The position numbers were made by a program, and so were the translations under genes. From the NCBI GenBank assembly GCA_028825115.1, contig JAPKAV010000014.1, positions 1 to 33,302 on the forward strand: DNA of 33,302 nucleotides. Reading direction: 5' to 3'. The stretch is from Candidatus Nanopelagicales bacterium. Its GTDB lineage: Bacteria > Actinomycetota > Actinomycetes > S36-B12. Numbering within the stretch: the first letter of the stretch is position 1; each line of letters starts with the position of its first letter. The notes under the pieces are model-generated. The model was not told where the DNA came from. It worked only from the letters and a program-made list of their open reading frames with translations, and searched no databases. Below are positions 10,127 through 18,062 of the stretch, piece after piece.

Positions 10127-11650
10127 CTAAAAGAAACCGAGTTTGTCCTCGGAATAACTGACTAGAAGATTCTTGGTCTGTTGATAATGATCAAGCATCA
10201 TCTTGTGATTCTCTCGGCCTATACCGGACGACTTGTAACCACCGAACGCGGCATGCGCCGGGTAAGCGTGGTAGCAGTTAGTCCATACTCGCCCAGCCTG
10301 GATTTCACGACCAGCTCGGTACGCCGTATTCATGTAGCGGCTCCAAACCCCCGAACCTAGGCCATAAAGCGTGTCATTGGCAATCTCCATTGCCGCTTCG
10401 AACCCATCAAATTTCGTTACAGCCAATACTGGACCGAAGATCTCTTCTTGGAAAATACGCATGCCGTTTGTTCCTTCGAAGATGGTGGGTTCTACGTAAA
10501 AACCGCCAGACAAATCACCACCAAGATCAACCCGCTTGCCACCGATGAGCAATTTCGCGCCCTCTTGCTTACCGACTTCAATGTAGCTTAAGATCTTTTC
10601 TAACTGATCATTGGAAGCTTGGGCTCCAAGCATCGTGTCGGTGTCCAGGGGATTGCCCTGCGTAATGGCCTTGGCACGGACTATTGCATCAGCGAGGAAC
10701 TCATCATAAATGGGTGCGTCAATGAGTGCGCGCGAAGGCGATGTACATACTTCACCTTGATTGAGCGCAAACATGTTGAAGCCCTCAAGACACTTGTCGT
10801 AAAAAGCATCTTTTTGATCGGCGATATCCCGGAAGAAAACATTGGGGGACTTGCCACCCAGCTCTAAAGTTACGGGAATTATATTCTCTGATGCGTACTG
10901 CATGATTAGGCGACCAGTTGTTGTCTCACCAGTAAACGCAATTTTCGCAACGCGTCTTGATGAAGCAAGGGGCTTTCCTGCTTCTACCCCGAAACCATTG
11001 ACAATGTTGATAACACCTGGCGGAAGAAGATCAGCGATTAGATCCATCACGAACAAAATCGAGACCGGTGTTTGCTCAGCTGGTTTGAGTACGACACAAT
11101 TTCCTGCCGCAAGTGCCGGCGCTAGCTTCCAGACAGCCATCAAAATCGGGAAATTCCACGGAATGATCTGACCGACAACACCCAATGGCTCGTGGAAATG
11201 GTAGGCCACAGTGTCATGATCTATTTCACCGATCGAACCTTCTTGGGCGCGAATTGCACCGGCGAAGTAGCGAAGGTGGTCGATTGCAAGTGGGATGTCG
11301 GCTGCCATTGTTTCGCGTACTGGTTTTCCATTCTCCCAGGTTTCAGCAACCGAAATCATCTCAAGATTAGCTTCCACCCGATCTGCGATCTTGTTCAAGA
11401 TATGTGCGCGCTCGGCAACTGAAGTTTTACCCCATGCACCTGCTGCGGCGTGCGCTGCATTAAGTGCTTTTTCAATATCCTCAGCCGTACCTCGAGCCAC
11501 TTCACAGAATACTCGGCCCGTGACGGGAGTTACGTTTTCAAAATATTGACCCTTAGCTGGAGCGACGTATTCGCCACCAATCCAATGGTCGTAGCGCGCC
11601 TTGAATTCGGCAATGCTTCCTGGCTGTCCAGGTTGCGCATAAACACTCAT
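10127..11650 (-). CDS. exaC: NAD+-dependent aldehyde dehydrogenase (ExaC/AcoD type)
   Basis: A 507-residue aldehyde dehydrogenase, of the group that oxidises acetaldehyde and other short aldehydes to acids. Catalytic residues are N166 (PWNFP), E263 (ELGGKS) and C302 ([11 protein letters not shown]). The N-terminal [12 protein letters not shown] and the C-terminal end in two phenylalanines are typical of the ExaC/AcoD group. The ATG at 11650 follows AGAGGAA by six bases. It is transcribed with DUF779 downstream and diverges from a LuxR/NarL-type regulator, which is a plausible local controller. A perfect ten-base palindrome ATGCCGGCAT lies at 11663-11672 in the leader. Confidence 0.95.
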   Translation of the reverse strand: MSVYAQPGQPGSIAEFKARYDHWIGGEYVAPAKGQYFENVTPVTGRVFCEVARGTAEDIEKALNAAHAAAGAWGKTSVAERAHILNKIADRVEANLEMISVAETWENGKPVRETMAADIPLAIDHLRYFAGAIRAQEGSIGEIDHDTVAYHFHEPLGVVGQIIPWNFPILMAVWKLAPALAAGNCVVLKPAEQTPVSILFVMDLIADLLPPGVINIVNGFGVEAGKPLASSRRVAKIAFTGETTTGRLIMQYASENIIPVTLELGGKSPNVFFRDIADQKDAFYDKCLEGFNMFALNQGEVCTSPSRALIDAPIYDEFLADAIVRAKAITQGNPLDTDTMLGAQASNDQLEKILSYIEVGKQEGAKLLIGGKRVDLGGDLSGGFYVEPTIFEGTNGMRIFQEEIFGPVLAVTKFDGFEAAMEIANDTLYGLGSGVWSRYMNTAYRAGREIQAGRVWTNCYHAYPAHAAFGGYKSSGIGRENHKMMLDHYQQTKNLLVSYSEDKLGFF

Positions 11651-11662
11651 TTCATTCCTCTC

Positions 11663-11811
11663 ATGCCGGCATTTTTACCGATCTTTGAAAGTTCAGACTA
11701 CGCCCGGATATCTGCTTTTGTGAGGGAAATACATTGTTACCTAGCCCTAACCTGTCTAATTGGACGGGCAAACACCTAGACATCTGGTTAGGTAGGCAGT
11801 TAGCATCAAGC
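11663..11811. promoter_or_regulatory. Divergent control region with palindromes
   Basis: The region between the aldehyde dehydrogenase and the response regulator holds a perfect palindrome ATGCCGGCAT (11663-11672) and an inverted pair CCTAACC (11746-11752) / GGTTAGG (11786-11792). Imperfect CCTAG repeats are nearby. These could be operators for the adjacent regulator. The assignment is inferred from position only. Confidence 0.4.
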
Positions 11812-12501
11812 ATGGTCGCTGATGTATCACCAGAAGATTCACTGGTTCTTCGCCCGTTACCGGCAATAACACGCATTGTGATAGCTGATCGCAATGCCAT
11901 TACGCGAGTTGGAATCAGATCTATTTTGGAACGAAATGCAGGTGTGGCAGTTGTCGCCGAAGCGACAACCTACGATTCAGTAATAAATGCGATCGATGAG
12001 CATGCTCCTGACATCCTAATTTTTGATTTAGATCTCGGTGATGACACTACTCGTGGCTTGAAAATTTGTGGCGAAATCGTAGCTCATTACTCGGAAACGA
12101 AAATATTAATCTTGGCGGAAACTTTGAGTGAATTAATAGTTATCGAAGCATTACGTTGTGGCGCGAACGGTTTTCTATGCAAGGACGACTTAAGAGCAGA
12201 TGAATTATCTAAGGGAGTTAAAGCGATTCAAGAGGGTGACACTGTGCTAGGCCGGGGAGTCGGTTCGCTCGTCGCGAAGTGTTTAGGCTCACCTCGGGAG
12301 AAGGCCGGTCACTTGACGGAGCGGGAAGTAGTCGTAATTCGGGCGATAGCTCGTAGGTTAAGTAATAAAGAAATTGCACGAGAAATGTTCATTTCTGAAA
12401 GTACCGTTAAGTTTCACATCCAGAATGCGTCCAAGAAATTAAAAAGTCACCGACGTGCCGAGTTAGTTCATCGGGCAACCGCGGCTGGATTGATCGCATA
12501 A
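11812..12501 (+). CDS. LuxR/NarL-type response regulator
   Basis: A 229-residue two-domain regulator when started at ATG 11812; an in-frame TTG at 11734 would add 26 residues across the palindromic leader and seems less likely. The receiver domain occupies about 18-140 with acidic D26, phosphoacceptor D72 (IFDLDLGD) and K124 (FLCKDD). The usual Thr/Ser after the fourth strand appears to be Ala. The C-terminal LuxR-type helix-turn-helix spans about 168-224 (LTERE, SNKEIAREMFISESTVKFHI). No histidine kinase is adjacent, so it is an orphan here. Its divergent position suggests control of the aldehyde dehydrogenase and DUF779 pair. Confidence 0.9.
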   Translation: MVADVSPEDSLVLRPLPAITRIVIADRNAITRVGIRSILERNAGVAVVAEATTYDSVINAIDEHAPDILIFDLDLGDDTTRGLKICGEIVAHYSETKILILAETLSELIVIEALRCGANGFLCKDDLRADELSKGVKAIQEGDTVLGRGVGSLVAKCLGSPREKAGHLTEREVVVIRAIARRLSNKEIAREMFISESTVKFHIQNASKKLKSHRRAELVHRATAAGLIA

Positions 12502-12959
12502 GAGGCACCCGGATGGAAATCTGTAAAAACTCGGGAGTGACTAAATCTCGTCTTCAATATTATTGCGGTATTTGGTCTATGGACTGCCCGGATGCTGTTT
12601 AATTATTTGAGTCTGAAAAAAAGGGTTGGCATTTTGGCAGTTCCTCAGATCAATCTTTGGAATCAAGTGGTGGATTAAGATTTTCTGCAAGCGTAAGCAG
12701 CTTTGTGCGTTGACTGAGAGACTGCTTTACGATTGTCACCGTGTTACGAGCATCCGAGTTGCGTGCGAAAACGGTGATCGCGCGGTCTCAGAAATGGCCG
12801 GGGGGTTGGGGTTTCACCCGTTCACCTCGCTTTACCCACTACTGTGCGGATCGTTACGGGCAACTTCTTCCGAGACTTTAAGCGGTGCTTAGTTCGCCAA
12901 CTTGCTAATTGGCCGTGTCTGCGAAGTCAGCGTGCGATCGGGGTGATTATGGTTAGGTA
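12502..12959. other. Intergenic region, no convincing gene
   Basis: About 458 bases. A TTG-started frame at 12626-12892 lacks a ribosome binding site and any recognisable pattern, and I do not accept it. An imperfect hairpin GTAAGCAG / CTGCTTTAC lies at 12693-12730. No clear terminator for the response-regulator gene was found. The right end carries the likely promoter of the next small gene. Confidence 0.4.
12948..12953 (+). promoter_or_regulatory. -10 element of a probable leaderless transcript
   Basis: TATGGT six bases before ATG 12960, with no Shine-Dalgarno sequence. The transcript would begin at or next to the start codon. Confidence 0.45.
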
Positions 12960-13211
12960 ATGACGTCGACCTCCAAAACATATGCGAGTTCCTCAGTGGT
13001 CGGCGCGATTTTCTTCTTTTTGCCCTTAGGTATCGTTGCGCTTATTTTTTCCTCTACGGCACGCCGTCGGTTCAGGAATGGGGATGAAAGTGGGGCGGTG
13101 CGAGCCTCACTCTGGGCCAAGAGATTCATGATTTTGACGTATATCGCGGGTGTAATTATTTACTTGTTGATCATTGTCTCGCTGTTAGCACTCGGCGCAT
13201 TTAGTAGCTGA
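12960..13211 (+). CDS. Small membrane protein, CD225/dispanin-like
   Basis: An 83-residue protein with two hydrophobic segments (about 12-31 and 57-80) separated by a basic, helical loop containing RRRFRNGDESGAVRAS. This layout, with ARRRFRNGD then ALASLWAK-like residues before the second segment, matches the CD225/dispanin fold of small bacterial membrane proteins. Function in bacteria is not established. It stands 52 bases before guaA on the same strand, which could mean co-transcription or merely adjacency. Confidence 0.7.
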   Translation: MTSTSKTYASSSVVGAIFFFLPLGIVALIFSSTARRRFRNGDESGAVRASLWAKRFMILTYIAGVIIYLLIIVSLLALGAFSS

Positions 13212-13263
13212 CGTCACCCGATCGGGTCACAGACGTTAATCGCACCGCTACTACGCTTGGGTC

Positions 13264-14832
13264 ATGCTGCTAAATCCGTCTGGACCCGTACTTGTGATTG
13301 ACTTCGGTGCCCAATACGCGCAGCTGATCGCTCGCCGGGTGCGTCAAGAAAATATCTTTTCCGAAATTGTTTCCCACACAATTACGGCGAATGAAGTGAA
13401 GGCTAAACGTCCTTCAGCGATTATTCTCAGCGGCGGGCCGTCCAGTGTGTATGCAGAAGGTGCACCCGTATTTGACCCGACCATTTTTGATCTGGGTCTT
13501 CCTGTTTTCGGAATTTGCTACGGCTTTCAATTGATGGCTAAGTCACTCGGTGGTGCAGTAGCTCAAACAGGTACCAGCGAATATGGACGCACTGAACTGT
13601 CCACACAAAATGCCAAGATTTTTTCCGATGTGCCCGAGGCGATTTCAGTGTGGATGAGTCACAGCGACGCCGTGACATCAGCGCCGCACACTTTTAAAGT
13701 CTGTGCGGTTTCGGCGGGTGCTCCAGTGGCAGGTTTTGAAGATCTCGAGCATTCGCGGGCTGGCGTGCAGTTTCACCCAGAGGTCTTACATTCGGAGTAC
13801 GGCCAGAAAGTGCTCTCCAATTTCCTGATTCACGTGGCCCATTGTGAACAAAGTTGGACCATGTCAAACGTAATCGACGATCAGGTCGCTAAGATTTCTG
13901 CACAAATTGGTGATTCCGCGATTATCTGTGGGCTCTCTGGCGGGGTCGACTCTGCAGTCGCTGCTGCATTGGTGCATAGAGCAGTGGGGGATCAACTCAC
14001 TTGCGTGTTTGTTGACCATGGGCTTTTGCGCGCGGGTGAGGCTGAACAGGTTGAACGTGAGTATGTCGCCGCTACGGGGATCACACTGGTGGTGGTTGAT
14101 GCAAAAAAAAGATTCCTTGATGCGCTCGCGGGTGTCACCGATCCGGAGACGAAACGCAAAATTATCGGCCGCGAATTTATTCGAGTTTTTGAAGATGCGG
14201 CAGCGCAAGTGGTGGAGACCGCAGACAGTGCTGGTCACAAAGTGGAGTTCTTGGTGCAAGGGACTTTGTATCCCGATGTTGTGGAATCTGGTGGTGGTTC
14301 AGGAACAGCCAATATCAAAAGTCATCACAATGTTGGCGGTTTGCCAGAGGACCTTGAGTTCACTCTGGTTGAGCCATTACGCACGTTATTCAAAGACGAG
14401 GTCCGACAGGTGGGTATCGACCTGGGTTTGCCACCGGAAATTGTGTGGCGGCACCCATTCCCCGGCCCCGGTCTTGCAATTCGCATTATTGGGGCGGTCA
14501 ACGAAGAGCGGTTAGAGATTTTGCGCCGCGCTGACCTCATTGCACGTGAGGAACTTACCGCTGCAGGCCTCGATCGTGATGTGTGGCAATTCCCTGTCGT
14601 GCTTTTGGCGGACGTCAGGAGCGTCGGGGTTCAAGGCGATGGCCGCACCTACGGGCATCCAGTGGTGCTACGCCCTGTCTCAAGTGAAGATGCCATGACG
14701 GCTGACTGGTCCCGGTTGCCCTATGACACGATTGCGCAAATTTCCAACCGAATCACTAATGAAGTCCCTGAAGTAAACCGCGTGACACTCGATGTCACGA
14801 GTAAGCCACCGGGAACCATTGAATGGGAATAG
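13264..14832 (+). CDS. guaA: GMP synthase (glutamine-hydrolysing)
   Basis: GuaA aminates XMP to GMP with glutamine and ATP. The 522 residues hold an N-terminal class I glutamine amidotransferase (nucleophile C85 in GICYGFQ, with H171 and E173 in FHPEV), the ATP-pyrophosphatase P-loop SGGVDS at 225-230, and the C-terminal dimerisation domain that ends with [10 protein letters not shown], a universal GuaA signature. The ATG at 13264 has no Shine-Dalgarno sequence; a TACGCT hexamer sits five bases upstream, so the message may be leaderless. Together with guaB it completes the IMP to GMP branch. Confidence 0.98.
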   Translation: MLLNPSGPVLVIDFGAQYAQLIARRVRQENIFSEIVSHTITANEVKAKRPSAIILSGGPSSVYAEGAPVFDPTIFDLGLPVFGICYGFQLMAKSLGGAVAQTGTSEYGRTELSTQNAKIFSDVPEAISVWMSHSDAVTSAPHTFKVCAVSAGAPVAGFEDLEHSRAGVQFHPEVLHSEYGQKVLSNFLIHVAHCEQSWTMSNVIDDQVAKISAQIGDSAIICGLSGGVDSAVAAALVHRAVGDQLTCVFVDHGLLRAGEAEQVEREYVAATGITLVVVDAKKRFLDALAGVTDPETKRKIIGREFIRVFEDAAAQVVETADSAGHKVEFLVQGTLYPDVVESGGGSGTANIKSHHNVGGLPEDLEFTLVEPLRTLFKDEVRQVGIDLGLPPEIVWRHPFPGPGLAIRIIGAVNEERLEILRRADLIAREELTAAGLDRDVWQFPVVLLADVRSVGVQGDGRTYGHPVVLRPVSSEDAMTADWSRLPYDTIAQISNRITNEVPEVNRVTLDVTSKPPGTIEWE

Positions 14833-14841
14833 GGTGCGACT

Positions 14842-15192
14842 ATGGAGTTCATCTATAACCTAGTTGTCATTCTGCACTTTATCGGTCTGGCCAGTTTGGT
14901 GGGCGGATTCATTGTGCAAATTTCAAGTTCGGAAAAAGGCGTTAATGCCGCCATGTTTCATGGTGCACTCACCCAGCTTGTTACCGGCTTGATCTTGGTT
15001 GGCATGGTTGAAGGTGGCGCAGTTGATGAAGAAATCAACATGACCAAGATCAGCGTAAAACTTGCAATTGTGTTGGTCGTGACGGTGCTCGCATTTATGG
15101 GCCGCAAGAAGACCCCGCCTCAGGTTGCGTTGTGGGGAGCAATTGGCGCGCTGAGTATCGCTAATATCTTTATTGCGGTTTTGTGGAGTTAA
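14842..15192 (+). CDS. Four-helix integral membrane protein of unknown function
   Basis: A 116-residue protein with about four membrane helices (roughly 4-26, 38-56, 67-85 and 95-114) and short charged loops. It begins nine bases after the guaA stop, so it is probably co-transcribed with guaA. The histidine in the first helix (VVILHFIGLASLVGGF) is notable. I cannot place it in a characterised family, and transport or sensing would be guesswork. Confidence 0.8.
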   Translation: MEFIYNLVVILHFIGLASLVGGFIVQISSSEKGVNAAMFHGALTQLVTGLILVGMVEGGAVDEEINMTKISVKLAIVLVVTVLAFMGRKKTPPQVALWGAIGALSIANIFIAVLWS

Positions 15193-15196
15193 ACTT

Positions 15197-15904
15197 TTAA
15201 GCGGTATTGACTACCCGAAAACTTTCAGCAAGCGCGTCGGGCGCAAAACCGGCCTCGATTGCGATGGCTGACATCCAGGTGCGAAGGCGGCCTTCAAGGT
15301 CTTCCATGTGTGCGGTTTGTGACTCATGTGCTTGCAGGGCTGCGAGTTTGTCCGGCAGCATTTCGGTAACATCCTCGTAGTGATTCGATTCAGGTGCGCC
15401 CATTACCCACACCTCACCCACGCTCCAGGCTTCTAACCGTTCGTCATCGAGCAGAGTTGGGTGCGCAAATGGATTACGGGCGTCGGGGTACACGGAAAAT
15501 ATTGCGGCTTCACCAGCGGCCAAGTGATCTGGGTGCGAGGCATAAATTCGATCCCAGTTGCGCTCGGGGGATTGCATTAGCACGCGCTGGGGTTTGACTT
15601 GGCGGATCACCCGACTTATATCTCGACGTAGGTCTTGGGTCACTTGCAGGTCACCGTCTTTGTAGCCCAGGAAGTGAATATCGGTAACACCGAGGGCGGC
15701 GCCGGCTGCCCTCTGCTCGGCTCGGCGGATGCGGGGAATCTCACTTCGAGGCACGTCACGGTCTACCCCGCCGGCATCACCATCGGTGCAAATGCAGTAG
15801 CTGACCTCGATCCCGGACCGGGTCCACTGGCGAACAGTGCCCCCCGCGCCGAAATCGACGTCGTCGGGGTGGGCGGTGATTACCAAAATGCGCTCGATTT
15901 CCAT
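15197..15904 (-). CDS. PIG-L/MshB-family deacetylase
   Basis: A 235-residue zinc-dependent N-acetylglucosamine-type deacetylase of the PIG-L family. The metal motif AHPDD lies at 11-15 (H12, D15) with the further ligand in SHPDH at 123-127 (H127). In actinobacteria such enzymes act in mycothiol biosynthesis (MshB) or detoxification (Mca), or on other GlcNAc conjugates; sequence alone does not decide which. I chose ATG 15904 because AGAGGG lies six bases upstream; an in-frame TTG at 15928 would add eight residues. It converges on the membrane protein with a gap of only four bases and no terminator between them. Confidence 0.9.
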   Translation of the reverse strand: MEIERILVITAHPDDVDFGAGGTVRQWTRSGIEVSYCICTDGDAGGVDRDVPRSEIPRIRRAEQRAAGAALGVTDIHFLGYKDGDLQVTQDLRRDISRVIRQVKPQRVLMQSPERNWDRIYASHPDHLAAGEAAIFSVYPDARNPFAHPTLLDDERLEAWSVGEVWVMGAPESNHYEDVTEMLPDKLAALQAHESQTAHMEDLEGRLRTWMSAIAIEAGFAPDALAESFRVVNTA

Positions 15905-16011
15905 CAGATTCCCTCTATAAGTGGTCAAAGTTGCAAATAATTCTGAATTACATGGGTGTTCTTACTCGTGTGGATTAGTCACATGCGTCACTTTCGTGTC
16001 ACAGTAGGCAC

Positions 16012-18015
16012 GTGCTTCCCCACATTACAGGGCATTCTGCCTTGCCACGCCTTCATGCGCTCATGCGCGGTAGCGGCATCTTTATATTTGTGGGCGCCCT
16101 AATTTTACAAGCCAGCCCGGCAACCGCTGATGGCAGCGGCTGGCAATCCACTAATTGGACCGGTGTGATTGCGGGTGCTCCTGAGCCTGGGGTTGGTCTA
16201 CCCGCCGCCCCAACACCGGCCGGGCCCCCCGTCGCGCTTCCGGCTGAATACGACGTGCCCGCCGAATACGAGGGACAATCCAGCTGTGATCCCGTCCCAA
16301 AACCGGGAACCCAACGATTAGCAGACTTGATTAAGTCGACCTACGGCCAAGACGAAGTCGTATGGATTCCACGCGATTGTGGAGTCGGCGGTCAAAGTGA
16401 ACACAAAGAAGGTCGAGCCGTGGACTGGATGCGCAGCGTTCGTGATCTCGAGGGCCGCGCCGAAGCCGAAGCCTTTTTGAATTGGTTGCTCGGGCCAGAT
16501 CAATTTGGAGTTGCATACGGCAACGCAATCCGACTGGGTGTGATGTATATCGGTTGGAACGACCGCATCTGGCGCGGCTATGACCAGAATAAAGGTTGGA
16601 CCGAACTTAAAGGTTGTTTCTCCAAACCAGACAAAGGATCTGATAACACCTGTCACCGTAACCATATTCACATCTCACTCACATGGGATGGAGCCTCTGG
16701 TCGGTCGTCATTTTGGGATGGCACCGCGTTCACGGCGCCCTATTGTGCACGCAATCGGTCCTCTGCTGGTGGCGCTCCCGCTACCCGCGTGGGTGGGGTT
16801 GTTGCTGTTGACCAAGTTCGGGTTGTGGGCACGCGTTCGGGGATCGGGGTAAAAGAGCGCTGTCGCCTACAACAGGACCGATGGAATGGCGACAGCCATA
16901 GAATCTTTGCCAAAGTGACGGGGGTCGGCGGGGTACCAGCAGAGGGGGTTGCTGCAGTACTCGTGCGCGTGAGCGCATTAGGAACTAACGCTGCCACCAC
17001 GTTACGAGCTTGGTCACCGGGAGCGAGTTCCAGCGTTCCTGTTGTGAAAGCGCCGATGAATGCTGATGCGTCCGCAGATGCAATTATCCCGGTCGCATCC
17101 GATGGAACCATCGCGATTGCAACGACTGCCGGCGCAACAGATGTCACTGTTGATGTTTTGGGGTATTACCCCAACGGGCCGGAAGTTGAAAACAGGTCTG
17201 AGGTAGTCAGCGAGACGTTGATTATGCCCATGACCGAACTAGGACCAAACCTCGCTCCGGTGCCCGTGGCTCCGGCAGCTCCCCAAGCACCGCCCCCTGG
17301 CGCCCCACCCGAGGAAGGGGAATTCGTAGGAATTGGTGCCGAAGTCGGTTACGAGTCAATGAGCCAAGGTGCAATTCAGCCGGGTGAAATTCGTACGGTG
17401 GCCCTTAACGGACTTCCGGCGCAAGCAACGAGTGCACTTGTCAACGTCACCACCAGCGACTCCACCAAGAAGGGCAAACTACGCATCGGCCAAATCGGCC
17501 AAATCGGTGAAAAGAGTAACGCTGCCACTGCCAAGGTTCGCAAGGCAAAACCTCGTACCGCGATTTTGGTTGTCCCAGTTGTGGCAGGGACGGTTCAAAT
17601 ATCTGCGTCGAAGAAATCTGCAGTACAAGTCAAAGTTGAGGTGCTCGGGTACCGCACGGGTGCACTACCGTTAAAAGCCCGCGGCATGTCGGCGCGCAAA
17701 CTGATCAAAACGAAATTTAATGGCACCAAAGTGAAACTGGCCAAGGCGACTGGAATCGGTGACGTACCCAAAAAGAAGAACAAAGTCCTCGCCGTGATCC
17801 TGCGGGTCACAACAAAAGGCAAAGGTGCGGACGGTCGCTTTGCGGCCTATGCCGTAGGGGGAGTCGATCGAGGTTCTCGATCAGCCACCGTTACCGCAAA
17901 GGGAAAAACTACTTCGATTGTTGTTGCTGAGGTGGGAGATAAAGGGCTTGTCGCACTGGCAGCAAATGTTCGGACGAAAGTCCGGGTGGCAGTAGTTGGC
18001 TACATCAGGCGATGA
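16012..18015 (+). CDS. Secreted M15-like peptidase with three C-terminal repeats
   Basis: A 667-residue exported protein, from GTG 16012; an in-frame ATG at 16063 would give a more standard signal peptide ending near SPATA. A Pro/Ala-rich linker (about 55-85) leads into a domain at 90-240 with SEHKEGRAVDW (H131, D138) and HRNHIHIS (H218, H220). These fit the zinc ligands of LAS/M15-type peptidases such as VanY, which cut peptidoglycan peptides, and four cysteines (92, 123, 202, 214) may form disulfides. The rest comprises three related beta-rich repeats of about 100 residues, each closing with a V-x-VxVLGY-like strand (VDVLGYYP, VEVLGYRT, VAVVGYIR), with a Pro-rich linker between the first and second. 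The repeats probably bind the cell surface. The last two are strikingly lysine-rich. Confidence 0.8.
   Translation: MLPHITGHSALPRLHALMRGSGIFIFVGALILQASPATADGSGWQSTNWTGVIAGAPEPGVGLPAAPTPAGPPVALPAEYDVPAEYEGQSSCDPVPKPGTQRLADLIKSTYGQDEVVWIPRDCGVGGQSEHKEGRAVDWMRSVRDLEGRAEAEAFLNWLLGPDQFGVAYGNAIRLGVMYIGWNDRIWRGYDQNKGWTELKGCFSKPDKGSDNTCHRNHIHISLTWDGASGRSSFWDGTAFTAPYCARNRSSAGGAPATRVGGVVAVDQVRVVGTRSGIGVKERCRLQQDRWNGDSHRIFAKVTGVGGVPAEGVAAVLVRVSALGTNAATTLRAWSPGASSSVPVVKAPMNADASADAIIPVASDGTIAIATTAGATDVTVDVLGYYPNGPEVENRSEVVSETLIMPMTELGPNLAPVPVAPAAPQAPPPGAPPEEGEFVGIGAEVGYESMSQGAIQPGEIRTVALNGLPAQATSALVNVTTSDSTKKGKLRIGQIGQIGEKSNAATAKVRKAKPRTAILVVPVVAGTVQISASKKSAVQVKVEVLGYRTGALPLKARGMSARKLIKTKFNGTKVKLAKATGIGDVPKKKNKVLAVILRVTTKGKGADGRFAAYAVGGVDRGSRSATVTAKGKTTSIVVAEVGDKGLVALAANVRTKVRVAVVGYIRR
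17485..17508 (+). repeat. Short in-frame tandem repeat (9 bp, about 2.5 copies)
   Basis: ATCGGCCAA is repeated in tandem and encodes IGQIGQIG inside the second C-terminal repeat of the secreted peptidase. Because it is in frame it only lengthens a loop; it is a plausible slippage site. Confidence 0.8.
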
Positions 18016-18050
18016 TATTCGCCATTGAGCTTGCTGTCTGGGTCTAGGCC

Positions 18051-18056
18051 TAGACT
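18051..18056 (+). promoter_or_regulatory. -10 element of pcrA, probable leaderless start
   Basis: TAGACT six bases before GTG 18063, with no Shine-Dalgarno sequence in the 47-base gap. Confidence 0.45.
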
Positions 18057-18062
18057 GACGTA

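Noticed and set aside
12626-12892. 88-residue plus-strand frame between the response regulator and the dispanin-like gene
   Set aside because: TTG start, no ribosome binding site, irregular composition and no recognisable pattern.
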